64,000 bases of DNA from Ctenosaura bakeri (taxonomy: Eukaryota; Chordata; Lepidosauria; Squamata; Iguanidae): NCBI GenBank assembly GCA_948474755.1, contig CAOLHI010002564.1:124001-188000 (forward strand), read 5' to 3'. Below the pieces are notes generated by a model, which made no database searches, was not told the origin of the DNA, and saw nothing but the letters and a program-made list of their open reading frames with translations. This document shows positions 32,615 through 42,902 of the stretch, in pieces. The translations under genes were made by a program, and so were the position numbers. Position 1 is the stretch's first letter, and every line of letters begins with the position of its first letter.

Positions 32615-34830
32615 CTATATATCCATTTCTTTAGCTCTCTCACATACTAATCGTATGAAGGTGATCCTCAAGACAGTGGAGTGAGGCTGCTGGCCATCCT
32701 CTGACATTGCACTCACCTAGCAATAAGCCCTTATCTCCATGTGTAGAATGGAGTCCCAAAGGGAGATGTGGCTGTACTTGTGAAACAGAAGGAAATATAC
32801 AGAAAATTTGCTCCTTCTGTCTGTTTCTTTGATCTTAATAAGGAAACATTTGCTCACTCTCCACATTTTGTCTAGAATTATACCTTTTCTGCTATTTGTG
32901 AGTATCTCAGAAATGAATGAAAGATGTCTTCTGGGACCTTTGCAAAAATTATGTCAGATCTTCAGATATTAACATGGGTCTTCTATTGAAAGGATGTGAA
33001 GAGAAGCCCTAAGATGGCAACTGTTTATTTGTGACCACATCCACATACCATCATAGTAAAATAAAAATAGAACAACTGGTGAGTAGTTAGGATTCATAAG
33101 GTTTTAGTTATAAAATCTTACAAAATCTTTACTGTGTCTTTAGTTCTACCATTCCCAACTGAGCTTTCTGAGCTTAATCTAGATTTATCATTCATGTTAT
33201 TAGTCTTCCTGTGAAGAGAGCTTTTAAAGTTTAGTGCCTCACCCCAGACCGAAGTTCCATCTCTGGTCCTAGGTCCTAGGATATCTTGGATGTGTTCATG
33301 GATGACCCCAGCTGGGATCCATGCAGCGCTCCTCCTGTGTTGTCTTTAACATTCCTCTGATGGTTGATCAGATGTTTTAGTCCTGTCTTGCAGAATCTGC
33401 CAAGCACTAGGACAGGAACTTACCTGTTGGGACACCTGGCCTTGGCTATTTCTGGAATGGGAAAACAAAGATCTGAGTAACACATGCCTTTCTTTTGCAA
33501 ACATCCAGTATGATTTAGGATTTCTGCCAGCCTCTGTTAACAGAAGCACAATATCTGCATACAGATGAGTGGAGGAGGAGTTTTAGGGAAAGATGGAGAT
33601 GGCAATTTAATTAGATTTATCTTTGCTGCAACCTTACCTATGTTTTCCACAGACTGCCTTTTGCTAGAAAGCCAAAACAGCTATCATTGGAAGGTGAACA
33701 AATGAAGGCAATGTGGGGATCAGATTTCCACAATACTGTTTAGTTACCCTGTTTGTACAAAAGGGTGGCTAAAGTATATTTTGTCAATAAAGCTTAAGTG
33801 GCTGACAATGTAACACCTTTCTCAGAGAGGTGTTGTAAGTGACTGTCTATAATCCCAGCCACTGTCTGAAGTGTGATCATGAATTGTGTGGCTGTCAAAA
33901 ACCATTGTTTCTCAACCACATAACCGCTCCTACAACGATAGATTGTGGGGATAACAACTCTGGATTCCCTTTGCAAACAATTCCATTAAAAACAAAATGA
34001 ACCCACGTTTTTGCCAGACAGGAAGATCTGAGTTTTAAACAGCCTGTAGCTCTGTTTCTATATGAAATTGCCTTTCAGAGTGGGTGAAGGAAGGTAAGCA
34101 TGCTGCTGCAACAATAAACTCCTGGGTTTCTTCATTGTCTTGTATGAGCAGCTGTCGTTGTCACCGGGCTTTGGAGCTGCTGTTTAATTTCTTTATACTT
34201 TCTGCAGAAACAGTACTATTAAATTCTAATGCTCACCCATATTTGCAGCCTACATCACCTGCAGTTTTGCCCAAAGCTGCAATCATAGAAGCTAACTGTT
34301 TATTATTTTCTGGTATATTTCCTTGACTCTGAAAGGAGACAGAGTTACAACATGCACTTGAGATAACTGACTTGGTAGAGTTTCAGGAACCAGCTGCTTA
34401 GAGAGGAGATGGAATCAATGCCTTCTTGTTTTTTCATAGGAAAAAAAAAACCTGTGCAGCTCATTAAAGAGAGACAGAAGGGTTAGGGTGGTTTTTTTTA
34501 CACATTACACCAAGCTTTTACAGAGTTTCTGATCACATCCTTATGCTGTGTTGTGTGCATAGCAGCTATGTAGATATTCAATCTGATTTGGTGAGGAGAT
34601 TATACAGGCTTTCCTACTCTCAAGGGTATGCACTAGCAGCAAGATGCACTTTGGATTATAACCCAGTTATTGAGAAAACATCCCTGATTCTACTTGGACC
34701 ATTTTGGAGGCTGCCTGATATGTCTTGGGTTGTCATTTGGTTCTTGAGCCAGAAAGTTCATGTCTACTGTTAGCTATTAAGGGGGATTGTTTGTTTGTTG
34801 CTGGATAATCATTATGGGGATGGTATATAG
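32615..34830. other. Unassigned non-coding DNA
   Basis: No assigned exon. One weak minus-strand splice-like pair at 33,424-33,451 is discussed under findings. A (A)10 run lies near 34,440. Confidence 0.5.
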
Positions 34831-35201
34831 CAGCGTTTCTTAAGCTGGGGCATGTGGACCCCTGGGTCTCCTTTTCCTCCCCACTGTACAGTTGCTGAAG
34901 TGCTGGATCCATGAAGCCCTGCTGCTGGACGCCAACAGTGGTGGCAGCAATGTCTTTCTGCCAATTGCTGGCTCTTCTCAGAAAGGAGAGCAAAAGAGGG
35001 GAGGGAGTGCACTTGCATGCTCCACTTGGCCTCTCTCCTTGAGAAGGAAGGGAGAGGGAACTTTGCATTGAGGGTCAGGCTGGGTGAAAGAGTTCAAGGG
35101 GAGACAGGTCGGTTCATCATCTACAGACGGGAACCACACAGTGAGCACTGGCTTTCTGCCTTCCTTCTGCCTCTGCTTTCTATCTTTCTCTCTATATATA
35201 C

Positions 35202-35389
35202 CAGTGGTTCTCAACCTGGGGGTCGGGACCCCTTTGGGGGTCGCACGGCCCTTTCTCAGGGGTCGCCTAAGACCTCGCTTCTAGCCCTTCTCAGGTTGAG
35301 CTTCTGACACTATGATAATGGTTGGGGGTCACCACAACATGAGAAACTGTATTAAAGGGTCACGGCATTAGGAAGGTTGAGAACCACTG
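35202..35389 (+). mobile_element. SPIN-like non-autonomous hAT transposon
   Basis: 188 bp. The left terminus CAGTGGTTCTCAACCTGGGG and right terminus GGTTGAGAACCACTG form a perfect 16-bp inverted repeat. The interior keeps GGGTCGGGACCCCTTTGGGG, GGGGTCGCCTAAGACC, GGGGGTCACCACAACATGAG and AACTGTATTAAAGGGTC, the known order in the SPIN (Space Invaders) family. Flanks ATATATAC / CTCTATAC match at six of eight, consistent with a hAT 8-bp duplication. The usual AT-rich middle is deleted. Confidence 0.9.
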
Positions 35390-35395
35390 CTCTAT

Positions 35396-35430
35396 ACCCT
35401 TCCTTCCCTCCTTCCTTCCTTCCTTTCTGT
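35396..35430. repeat. TTCC microsatellite
   Basis: CCCTTCCTTCCCTCCTTCCT, then TCCTTCCTTTC, immediately after the SPIN-like element. Confidence 0.8.
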
Positions 35431-35655
35431 GGGCTCCCCACAGATGTGAGTGATCTGAGCAAATAATAGGATAATTTTTCATTTTGCAAGGGTGATGCTG
35501 CTGCTGCTGCTGCTGCACAGGATGCCTTGTTCTCTTGTCCTTCTACGTGGCAGCAGGGGGTGTGGGCACTGTTCCTGACGAAAGGGACACGGTGGCAGGT
35601 GTGCATGCATGGCCAAACTGCTCCCTCATTTGAAGACCTCTGATGACCAACTTTA

Positions 35656-35698
35656 AATAAATATTTGAATATTTAAATAAATATTTGAATATTTAAAT
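35656..35698. repeat. Tandem AT-rich 21-mer
   Basis: TAAATAAATATTTGAATATT followed by the same unit again gives two copies of a 21-bp unit that is itself partly palindromic. Confidence 0.8.
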
Positions 35699-35779
35699 TT
35701 TGGGTTAAGTGTTGGGGATCCCAATTAATAAATTATACTTACAGGGTGTCCCTGGTAAAGTAAAAGTTAAGAACCACTG

Positions 35780-36410
35780 TCATATGGCATTGCTGAGAGA
35801 TCTGAAAAAGTTTAGAAGAGTAGCTGAAGTCTGTGTGTGGAAAAGGAGCATTCAAACTTTTGAGGCAAGGGGAGAGATTTACTTTCTCTTAGTTTTTTTT
35901 TTTGATGGATTTTTGCAGAGGAAAGGGACACCTGCGCAGTTTCAGAACGCTGAACAACTTTTGACAAAACGATCTCCAAGCATACATGCAGGGACTAGGG
36001 AGTCATAGTCAATTAAAGAGTTTTCTTGAGTTTCTTTTCTGCTTATTTGGCATTACAACCACAAAAAATACAATAGTACAGGAGTAGATGATGGCTGTAT
36101 AACATATAGCGGAAGAGGCTGGACTTGAACACATTTTTTTTTTTTTTGCAAATAATACTACAGTTTCCTAGGACTCCACAAGAATATTTAACCTTCCAGC
36201 TCTACCTTTTTGATAAAGAGTGTTGGACATTGAGGATGCCACATAGGATTTTAACATTTCAGCCTCAAAGCCCTGCGATTCATGAGCCATGCTAAAACCA
36301 TCATGCCTGTCAAAGAAGTACACTCTTCCTTTTTCAGCTCTTCTCTGCACATTGGTGCTTACCGTACGTTAATAGCTGTGGGAGACATGCATTGGGCTTT
36401 GCTTATCTGA
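35780..36410. other. Unassigned non-coding DNA
   Basis: Poly-T runs near 35,888 and 36,127-36,146; nothing else recognised. Confidence 0.5.
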
Positions 36411-36831
36411 GGCCCTTTCTGCACAGAATTTGCCATGCGAAAGGGCTCCTGCAGCGTTGTGCGATTGAGAGGAGTGATCTGCATGATGCACTCACAATCG
36501 CGTGATGCTCCAAGGGCTGGCAGGCACCTATCGCACACCTTTACATTTTCAGCTGGAAGCCGAAAATGGTGCACGATCGCGTGTTGCTCCCGGGCCCTGC
36601 ATGCACTTACTTGGCGTGCGGAGCCTCTGGACCCACGTCAGTCGCACTTCCTACCCCAGCGCAGCCTGGGAAAGTCCCAGGCTGCACTGCAGAAGGAAAA
36701 AGTGGGGCTTTCACGCGAGCAGGCAGCTCGTGTGGAGCTGAAGCAGCAGGGACGCAAGAGCCTCTCGCCGGAAGCTGCTTGAGCGATGCCTGCACTCCAG
36801 GACCAGAAAAAGGTAAGGTGTGAAAAGAGCC
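36411..36831. mobile_element. CpG-rich Harbinger-like non-autonomous element
   Basis: 421 bp. It starts GGCCCTTTCTGCACAG and ends GTGTGAAAAGAGCC; the termini are imperfect inverted repeats resembling the MITE family ends (GGCC.TTTCTGCAC). Flanks TGA / TAA match two of three. The interior is unusually CpG-rich (GCGATTGAGAGG, ATCGCGTGATGC, GATCGCGTGTTGC, CTCTCGCCGGAAG) with repeated ATCGCGTG. It encodes no recognisable protein; overlapping ORFs are open because of base composition. Confidence 0.6.
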
Positions 36832-38164
36832 TAAGTTTCTTTGCTCAATTGAGTCTGAATCATTAACTAATACGTGGGAGGGTTCAGATTTGGATCTGGC
36901 CCATTACAGAGGAGCCTGCCTTTGATTCATACATCTCCAGCATTTCTCTGCACCAGCTTGATTTGCTTTGGGACTTAGCTATGGTTGAAACATACCTCTA
37001 GTTCATGCAAATGTCTGTTGGGTCTCTTGATTTTTTTATCCCTAGGGGTTCTGATTGTACATACTATAGCTTGCATGCAGCAGGGTTGCATGTTTCTTTC
37101 AGATAAATGTGTGAGCTAAAGTGGGACTTTTTGCCTTGATTCCAACATCCAGAGGAGCACTGCTTCAATTTGGACATCTACTGTATCTGCATGAATCAGC
37201 TTGTTTGGGTGTAGGATTTTGCTGAACTGAAGCACACTTGGAACTGTTACACCCTGGACATGTTTAATGCAATGTGTGGAGAGGCTTGGACTGATTTGCC
37301 TATAGAGAAGTTTTTCTGTCTTATTGGTGACTGCCTTACTCATTTCTTTTCATTATTGGAACTCTTTTCTTAATAAAATAGCCTAATGTATTTGTGCCAT
37401 TGTACCCTTGGCAACCATTCACTATAATTACCTTGCTGATTACTTCTGCCATTTACTTTCATTTCAGCGGGGCTACTTCACAAACCCATTGCAAGGTTTT
37501 CACTTCTGCCCCCGGCTTTTGACAAGTAGTATCAAATACATTAGGAGTGCACTTGCACATTTTCAGAATTTGAAGAAGGAAAGCTGGCAGTGAGGGGTGG
37601 GGGCAGGAGGATGAATCCCAGCTTGAATTCCCAAAGAAAGAATGAATGTGTAGGAAATGTGCAAAGGTCAGCAAGAGACATGAGTGAAATGGAAGGTGAC
37701 AAGTGTTGGGCCAGATTTACCCTGAAAGATAAGGGACCCAAAGAAGCTGCAGGCAGGATTTGCAAGGAACAGTAGATAGTTAGAGGCAACAAATTGGTTC
37801 CTGATGGAAATGAATTGGTTGGACAAGCCTATGAAGTAGAAATGCCAGAGTCTGTTCTTTGACACTGAACTTCAAGGTTGTTGTTTTTTTTAAAGAAGAT
37901 TCTTGTTTAATTCCTTGGTTGGTGTTCTTAACTGCATCATAGATGTGTGAAATCCAGATATTTTTTTTTAAAAAAACTGAAGAGCATGCAATTTGACATG
38001 GCCTTTAGAGAAGATTGCACTTACAGGCAGCCTGGAAGGAGCCATTTGTATGGACCTGCTGGTTGAATGCTTGCAGGAGGTCAGAGTTTGTTTATACCTT
38101 TCAGGGCAAGCTCTCTTGTGTGCTTGTGTGCTTCCTGTGGCCAGTTATGATGCTGGAATTAAGC
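36832..38164. other. Unassigned non-coding DNA
   Basis: No repeat end recognised. A 75-codon minus-strand ORF (37,116-37,343) is compositionally protein-like but matches nothing I know. Confidence 0.5.
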
Positions 38165-38430
38165 TTTAAGGGCCTAAGTAGTTTACGATCAGGCTGTCTG
38201 AAGGATGGCCTGCCACTGTCCAGTCCTGCCTGAACTTGATCATCATCTGAGATCACCTTTTCCCAGGCCCACAAGGAGGAGCTGTGATACTGGCAAGTGC
38301 CAGGGGCAGGGCCTTTTTTATCTGACGATTCCTTCTCTTTGGACTGTCCTCCTCTGAAAGTGCATGGCTTTGCTGACCTTCAAGAAACTGATTTGTTTTT
38401 CAATCTGCATTAGATTAATTTCAGTGAAAG
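38165..38430 (+). repeat. L2/CR1-like LINE 3' region
   Basis: GGGCCTAAGTAGTTTACGAT, CAGGCTGTCTGAAGGATGGC, CAGGGGCAGGGCCTTTTTTA and CTTCTCTTTGGACTGTCCTC follow the order of a widespread squamate LINE ORF2 C-terminus and 3' region (a GRGQGL / LW..L.-like coding pattern in decayed form). Boundaries are approximate. Confidence 0.55.
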
Positions 38431-40502
38431 TTGTGAAGATGTAGGAAAAAGCTAAACAAATCCCATCTTTATTAGTAGGAGAAATGTTAAGTTTTTTTTT
38501 AGTGGAAAAACTGGGAGCTCTGAGGAATATGGAAGAAACTTGAAGTGAAAAGTTTCCCTTTTGCAATACCAGATACTTCATACTGTAAGATTTGTACATA
38601 AGATAGCTAACATAATTAAGGAATGGCACTCAACAGAACTGCAGAACAAGAATTTCTTGCATGTTGTAGACTGCAGTGAAGTCCAGCATTCATTTCTGGT
38701 CTCAGTAGGCACTGTCATCTTTAGCAGCAGTCCCCATTGATCTTCTGTTGTTCATCTTTATCAGCTGCTTTTAAATGTCACAGGCTCTTTCTCCTCCTTC
38801 CTTTCCTCCTTTGTCCTCAGTTTACTTTAGTTGCTGTGAGCTGAGTTCAAAGGGCAAAAGTAGTTTCTACTCATTGACTTAGCTGGGGGAGGAGGAGAGA
38901 TAGGAGTGGAGTCTTGACCTTCCCAGTAGGCTCAGGCAAAAGCAAATTGCTGCACCTTCTCCTAAGTTGTGCCTTCTTCCTCATTAATAACTTTTGCCAT
39001 CTTGACCATACTCCAGTGTTGCTTGGCCACAAATGTCTTCGTTTTCATCTGGGAAAAGTTGGAAGGCATGGTCCATGTGTGAAATTTAAGGGCTGTATTT
39101 GTGAAGATGTGAAGAAATTGAGCTTAAGTGGTATGCAGTATGAGAATTATGTTGTTTTGATTTTATGTAGCATTTTTAGTAAAGCAAGATGGGAAATCCC
39201 AGTTCCTGGATTTACAATTCTTTATCTGTTTGTTCTCTTGGGTTCTGTTGTGTGTATTAGCCCACAATGTCAGTGCCTCTTATGATTTTTTTTTCCTGGA
39301 AAGCAACAGGTGTTACATTCTCTTCCTTCCCAGATTAATTTCCCATTCATCCTGCTCTAAACAATTTGTAATATTAACCTGCTAGGCTTTTCCAGACAAC
39401 TCTTGGCAGGGAAAACGACATTGGTCTCTGTATGCTTTTTTCCTTGGCTTAAATCCAATTGTTAGTCCCAAGCACTGAATTGATAACAAACTGGTAATTT
39501 AAAACATATTTCAGTTTTATTGATTTTGTGGATCTAGTTGGATCCAGTTTAGTTGGGACTAAAAATTGGCCACAAGTCCCTCTCTGTTAATAGGTAAAAC
39601 TCTCTGAGTGTCCCTTATCTAATCTTGACTTTTAAAGTGTGAGAGGTAAGGTCATTTCTTTACTTTTCTTTTCTTTTTTTTAGAAGGAGGTTTCTCCTAA
39701 CCCACTAGCAGGTGGAAGAGGAATGTCTCTAGGAATGTCCTCAATCATTCTAAGCTGATTTAACACCATCTGGAGGATGACTAACAGAATGGCTAAGTTT
39801 CCCACCTTGGAGGAATCTCTTCTTGTCTGCTTTTGTGAGAACAGTTAAGGCTCAGAAGTTCTCCAGACACTGCTTCCCTGCCCAGTGATAGCAGGTTTTC
39901 CTTTTTGGCTCTGCTTCTGGGTCCTTATTTTTCTAATCTTTTCTCCATAGGTACTAGCAAAATCTCTTGATGAGCTTTCCCCCTTGATTTCCTTCTACCA
40001 CCTGTTTTGGAAATAGATTCTGGTCCCTTGAACTTCTGTAATAATGTCAGATTCCAGTTTGCACTGGGATTAGTCCAGATAATTCTAGATTTGCCCTCAC
40101 AAAGACCTCTACAACTTTGCCTTTTAGTAAAGGTACTAGAAAGTAAAATATAGGCTACCTGGGACTGATGGATGGCATGATTATTATCTGCAAGAGCTTT
40201 CAATAAGCGCTGTTGTTAATGCTATGAAAAATGCAGATTTCCAATGGACTTGTACACTAACTAAGCTTTTCCTGGAGAGCAGTCACTTTCCTTTCACTGT
40301 TAAGTGCCAGGCCATTACATTCCTAGCCAGCAGACACTGGCCATTACAGCAGGTATTTTCCTATTCACATGTCTGGCTTTGGCGCTCATGTCTACCAGAA
40401 AACTGCTATCTAAAGTTAATAGCAATATTTTCTTCCTGGAAATCTAACTATTACTGGGATCGTATACTGAGGCCAAGCCACATAAAAACCCATAGTTGTA
40501 TG
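38431..40502. other. Unassigned non-coding DNA
   Basis: No known repeat. The 92-codon minus-strand ORF at 39,925-40,203 (basic, Ser/Lys-rich) lacks a recognisable domain. Its surroundings give no splice support. Confidence 0.5.
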
Positions 40503-41391
40503 TGTTACCCTGATCTCTGGGGGTCCCGGGAGGGGAGCCCAAATAATCAAACAACAACAACAACGACTTGGGGGAAAATTAGCTGGAGCACTCACTAAAG
40601 CTAGCGAGAGGCAGGGTAACTTAGCAGGATCTTGCAACCCAGCATCTACGGAGTCAGGTCAGTCAAGCAGTCAAACGGTTTAAAATAGCAAAAACGATGT
40701 TTTATTAAACACAGACAAACATTAAAGACGACACAGTCACACAGCTAACTAAAGAATTGGAAATAGGGATTTTCGGAGGGGAATGGGTGATATGACACCT
40801 GTCTTGTAGTCCTGGAGAGATGTGAAGATAGAGTTCGTTGGAGTGCAGGGTAGAAGCTCAGCGCGGTTTGCTCAGGGGAGCTTGCCGAACAAAGCGGCAG
40901 CAAGGGTGTCTGGAACTTGGGAGTGATCCGAGGAAGGTCTTGGAATCGGGGGCTTTTATAGAGTGAATTGTGACTGCAGGCCATACCTTACTTGGTGAGA
41001 ACAATGTGATTTAGGAGCGGGACAAAGCTTTGGAAAGCTCAGAGTTTAGCTTGATTGGCTAGCGCCGATTTAACAATAGTGTAGCCAGTATGCAAATACA
41101 GAGCACTTAGTACAGCTTTGTAAGGTTACCCGCTCGGGGCAGGGCGCCTTTGTTAGTATCGCGCATAAGCAAAAGGGTGTTTGCCGGAGAGGTCCCTGAA
41201 GTGATGAGCCAGCTCTGTCCGGCCTGCCTAGGTGGAGAATGGAATGTGCAGCAATTATCGGCCACGCCTGTTTACGTGCTTGTCCGGAGTCCTCGCAAAC
41301 ACGTGGAGCGGGGTAGCAGAGGAAAGTCGAATGGTTTGATATCAAAACAATATCAAGTGCTATCTCCAGGTAGGCCTGGACCGCAGTAACA
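40503..41391 (-). mobile_element. Intact solo LTR, family 1, copy 2, with 5-bp target duplication
   Basis: 889 bp from TGTTAC to GTAACA, flanked on both sides by GTATG (40,498-502 and 41,392-396), a perfect 5-bp target duplication. On the minus strand: TTGATATCAAA, CGCTCCACGTGTTTGCGAGG, GGACAAGCACG, TCTATAAAAG (TATA box, about 40,955-964), TTTAATAAAAC (polyadenylation signal, about 40,700), GTTACCCTGCCTCTCGCTAG and CTCCCGGGACCC. It is the best-preserved of three copies. It has no internal region, so it is a product of LTR-LTR recombination. A 5-bp duplication fits Ty3/gypsy or some endogenous retroviruses; class unresolved. Confidence 0.93.
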
Positions 41392-41741
41392 GTATGTTAG
41401 TCTGTCAACACTTTGTTTTCCTTTCAAACAGAAGCAGTTGAATTGTCTGCAGATCTGATATAGGGGGAAGAATATCCACTTTCATCCCCATGGGTGTGGG
41501 GGAAAGCTTGAAGGTGGTGAATTAGATCAGAAAAAGAAGGTGCAACTTTCTCTTCTTCCCTCTTATTATTCTGAAAAAATGTTGTGACAATTGTAGTAAC
41601 AAGTGGAGAATATCCAATACTATCTATTGCAGTGCTCTCTCTATACATCCTTCAGACAAAAGTTCCTTATTTTATATTCTCCACTCTTTTGCAATCAACT
41701 TCCCCTTCAGCAGACTTCTATCCTGTTGGCTGGCAATAATG

Positions 41742-41775
41742 TGTGTGTGTATGTATGTATGTATGTGTATATATA

Positions 41776-41816
<41 letters not shown>

Positions 41817-41841
41817 GTATATGTATATGTATATGTATATT
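41742..41841. repeat. GT/TA compound microsatellite
   Basis: About 100 bp of alternating purine-pyrimidine: (GT)n, (GTAT)n, (AT)n, (GT)9, (TA)12, (GTATAT)n. It encodes meaningless Cys/Val/Tyr/Ile repeats in two plus-strand ORFs. It ends 38 bp before MITE copy G. Confidence 0.92.
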
Positions 41842-41879
41842 ACTGCTACGGTTGCAAAATTTGCCTTGGCTGCAAGTAA

Positions 41880-42036
41880 GGCCGTTTCCGCACTAGGCTG
41901 TTATAGCGTGATGATTCCACTTTCAGCATCCTAAAGAATCCTGGGGTTTGCAGTTTTGGGAGGGGCCGGTGCTATAACAGCCTAGTGCGGAAATCGGGAA
42001 GGGCCGGCGCTATAACAGCCTAGTGCGGAAATGGCC
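41880..42036. mobile_element. Palindromic Harbinger-like MITE, copy G, with duplicated right end
   Basis: It starts GGCCGTTTCCGCACTAGGCT and ends with CAGCCTAGTGCGGAAATGGCC, flanked by a perfect TAA duplication (41,877-879 and 42,037-039). The right terminus occurs twice in tandem: GGGGCCGGTGCTATAACAGC...GGAAAT, then GGGCCGGCGCTATAACAGCC...GGAAATGG. The unit is about 43 bp and the two copies are almost identical. Confidence 0.9.
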
Positions 42037-42488
42037 TAAGTTAAGATCTAGACATCAAAACCATTCATAAGAATATGCCAGGGTGATGAAGGGACCCCAC
42101 CTGGGAGTTTTGGAACTCACATCAACACAATTTTATATTGTTGCATTTTTATATTTCCTGTATTATTTGTTTATTATCTGTATTTTATTTTAAATTCATT
42201 ACTGTTATGGTGTTTTATTTGTTTGTATTTTATTTTAATCTTAAAGAATTGTAATGCTTATAGGTTTAAGCAATAAAGATTGATTCATTTGTTCATCCAG
42301 CAACAATTTAAAACAAAAACATTCTAAGAGTTGTGTGTATCTACTGTGTCTCTCACCTCCTGCCATTTTCAGGTAGAATTTTCTGTCTACTTGTTGGCCT
42401 GGGCAATGTGGCTGAAAGCAATGATGATGTGAAGTGACACGTTTAAACTGGCTGGCCAGCCACCATACAAAGGAAAGATGCTCCAAAG
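42037..42488. other. Unassigned AT-rich DNA
   Basis: T/A-rich sequence with ATAAAGATTGATTCATTTG near 42,273, possibly an old LINE tail. No exon recognised. Confidence 0.45.
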
Positions 42489-42902
42489 CAGGGCCATCCC
42501 TATTATTTGGCAGAGTGAGGCAGGAGGGTCAGGCCCCAGCCATTGTTCTTGAGCTCCCCAACATTTTGATCTCTTGGAGGACATTGTATGTGCAACACAG
42601 CCTGTTTGCACCCCCAAACCACATTTACCCACATACCATTCTGCCATCAGCAGGTATGACAGAAATGGCTATCCCATACTCATTGGTGAAGTAGGATTCA
42701 ACTACCAGACACCTGGCTTCTGTAGATGGAATGGGAGAAGGGTGGCCTCTTACCTCAGCTGACAAAATGTCTTGAGCTGACGCTCTTCCAGAAGATAGAG
42801 GTACCAAGATGTCCCTTTCTTCTCTGTTAGTAAGACTGAAGGTGAGAGGTTAGTTTGGAAGTGACCTGCTGGTCTCAGATATGCTGTTGACCTTGGGCCC
42901 TG
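42489..42902. mobile_element. Possible hAT-like element (CAGGGCC type)
   Basis: The left end CAGGGCCATCCCTATTATTT and GGCAGAGTGAGGCAGG resemble the hAT group of the element at 21,233. A candidate right end CTTGGGCCCTG is at 42,892-42,902. No target duplication; the right limit is a guess. Confidence 0.35.

Larger units (their letters stand above)
34831..35779. mobile_element. hAT-like element hosting a SPIN-like insertion
   Basis: The left end CAGCGTTTCTTAAGCTGGGG and right end complement CAGTGGTTCTTAACTTTTAC form hAT-type termini (CAGTGTTTCT.AAC). Flanks GTATATAG / TCATATGG agree at five of eight bases. The interior is non-coding and contains the SPIN-like element (35,202-35,389), a TTCC microsatellite, a CTG run (35,500-35,515) and a tandem AT repeat (35,656-35,698). 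Pairing of the two ends is an inference; it could be two fragments. Confidence 0.55.

Noticed and set aside
41603..41934. ORFs with Tyr/Ile/Cys/Val repeats
   Set aside because: Translation of the GT/TA microsatellite; one ends inside MITE copy G.
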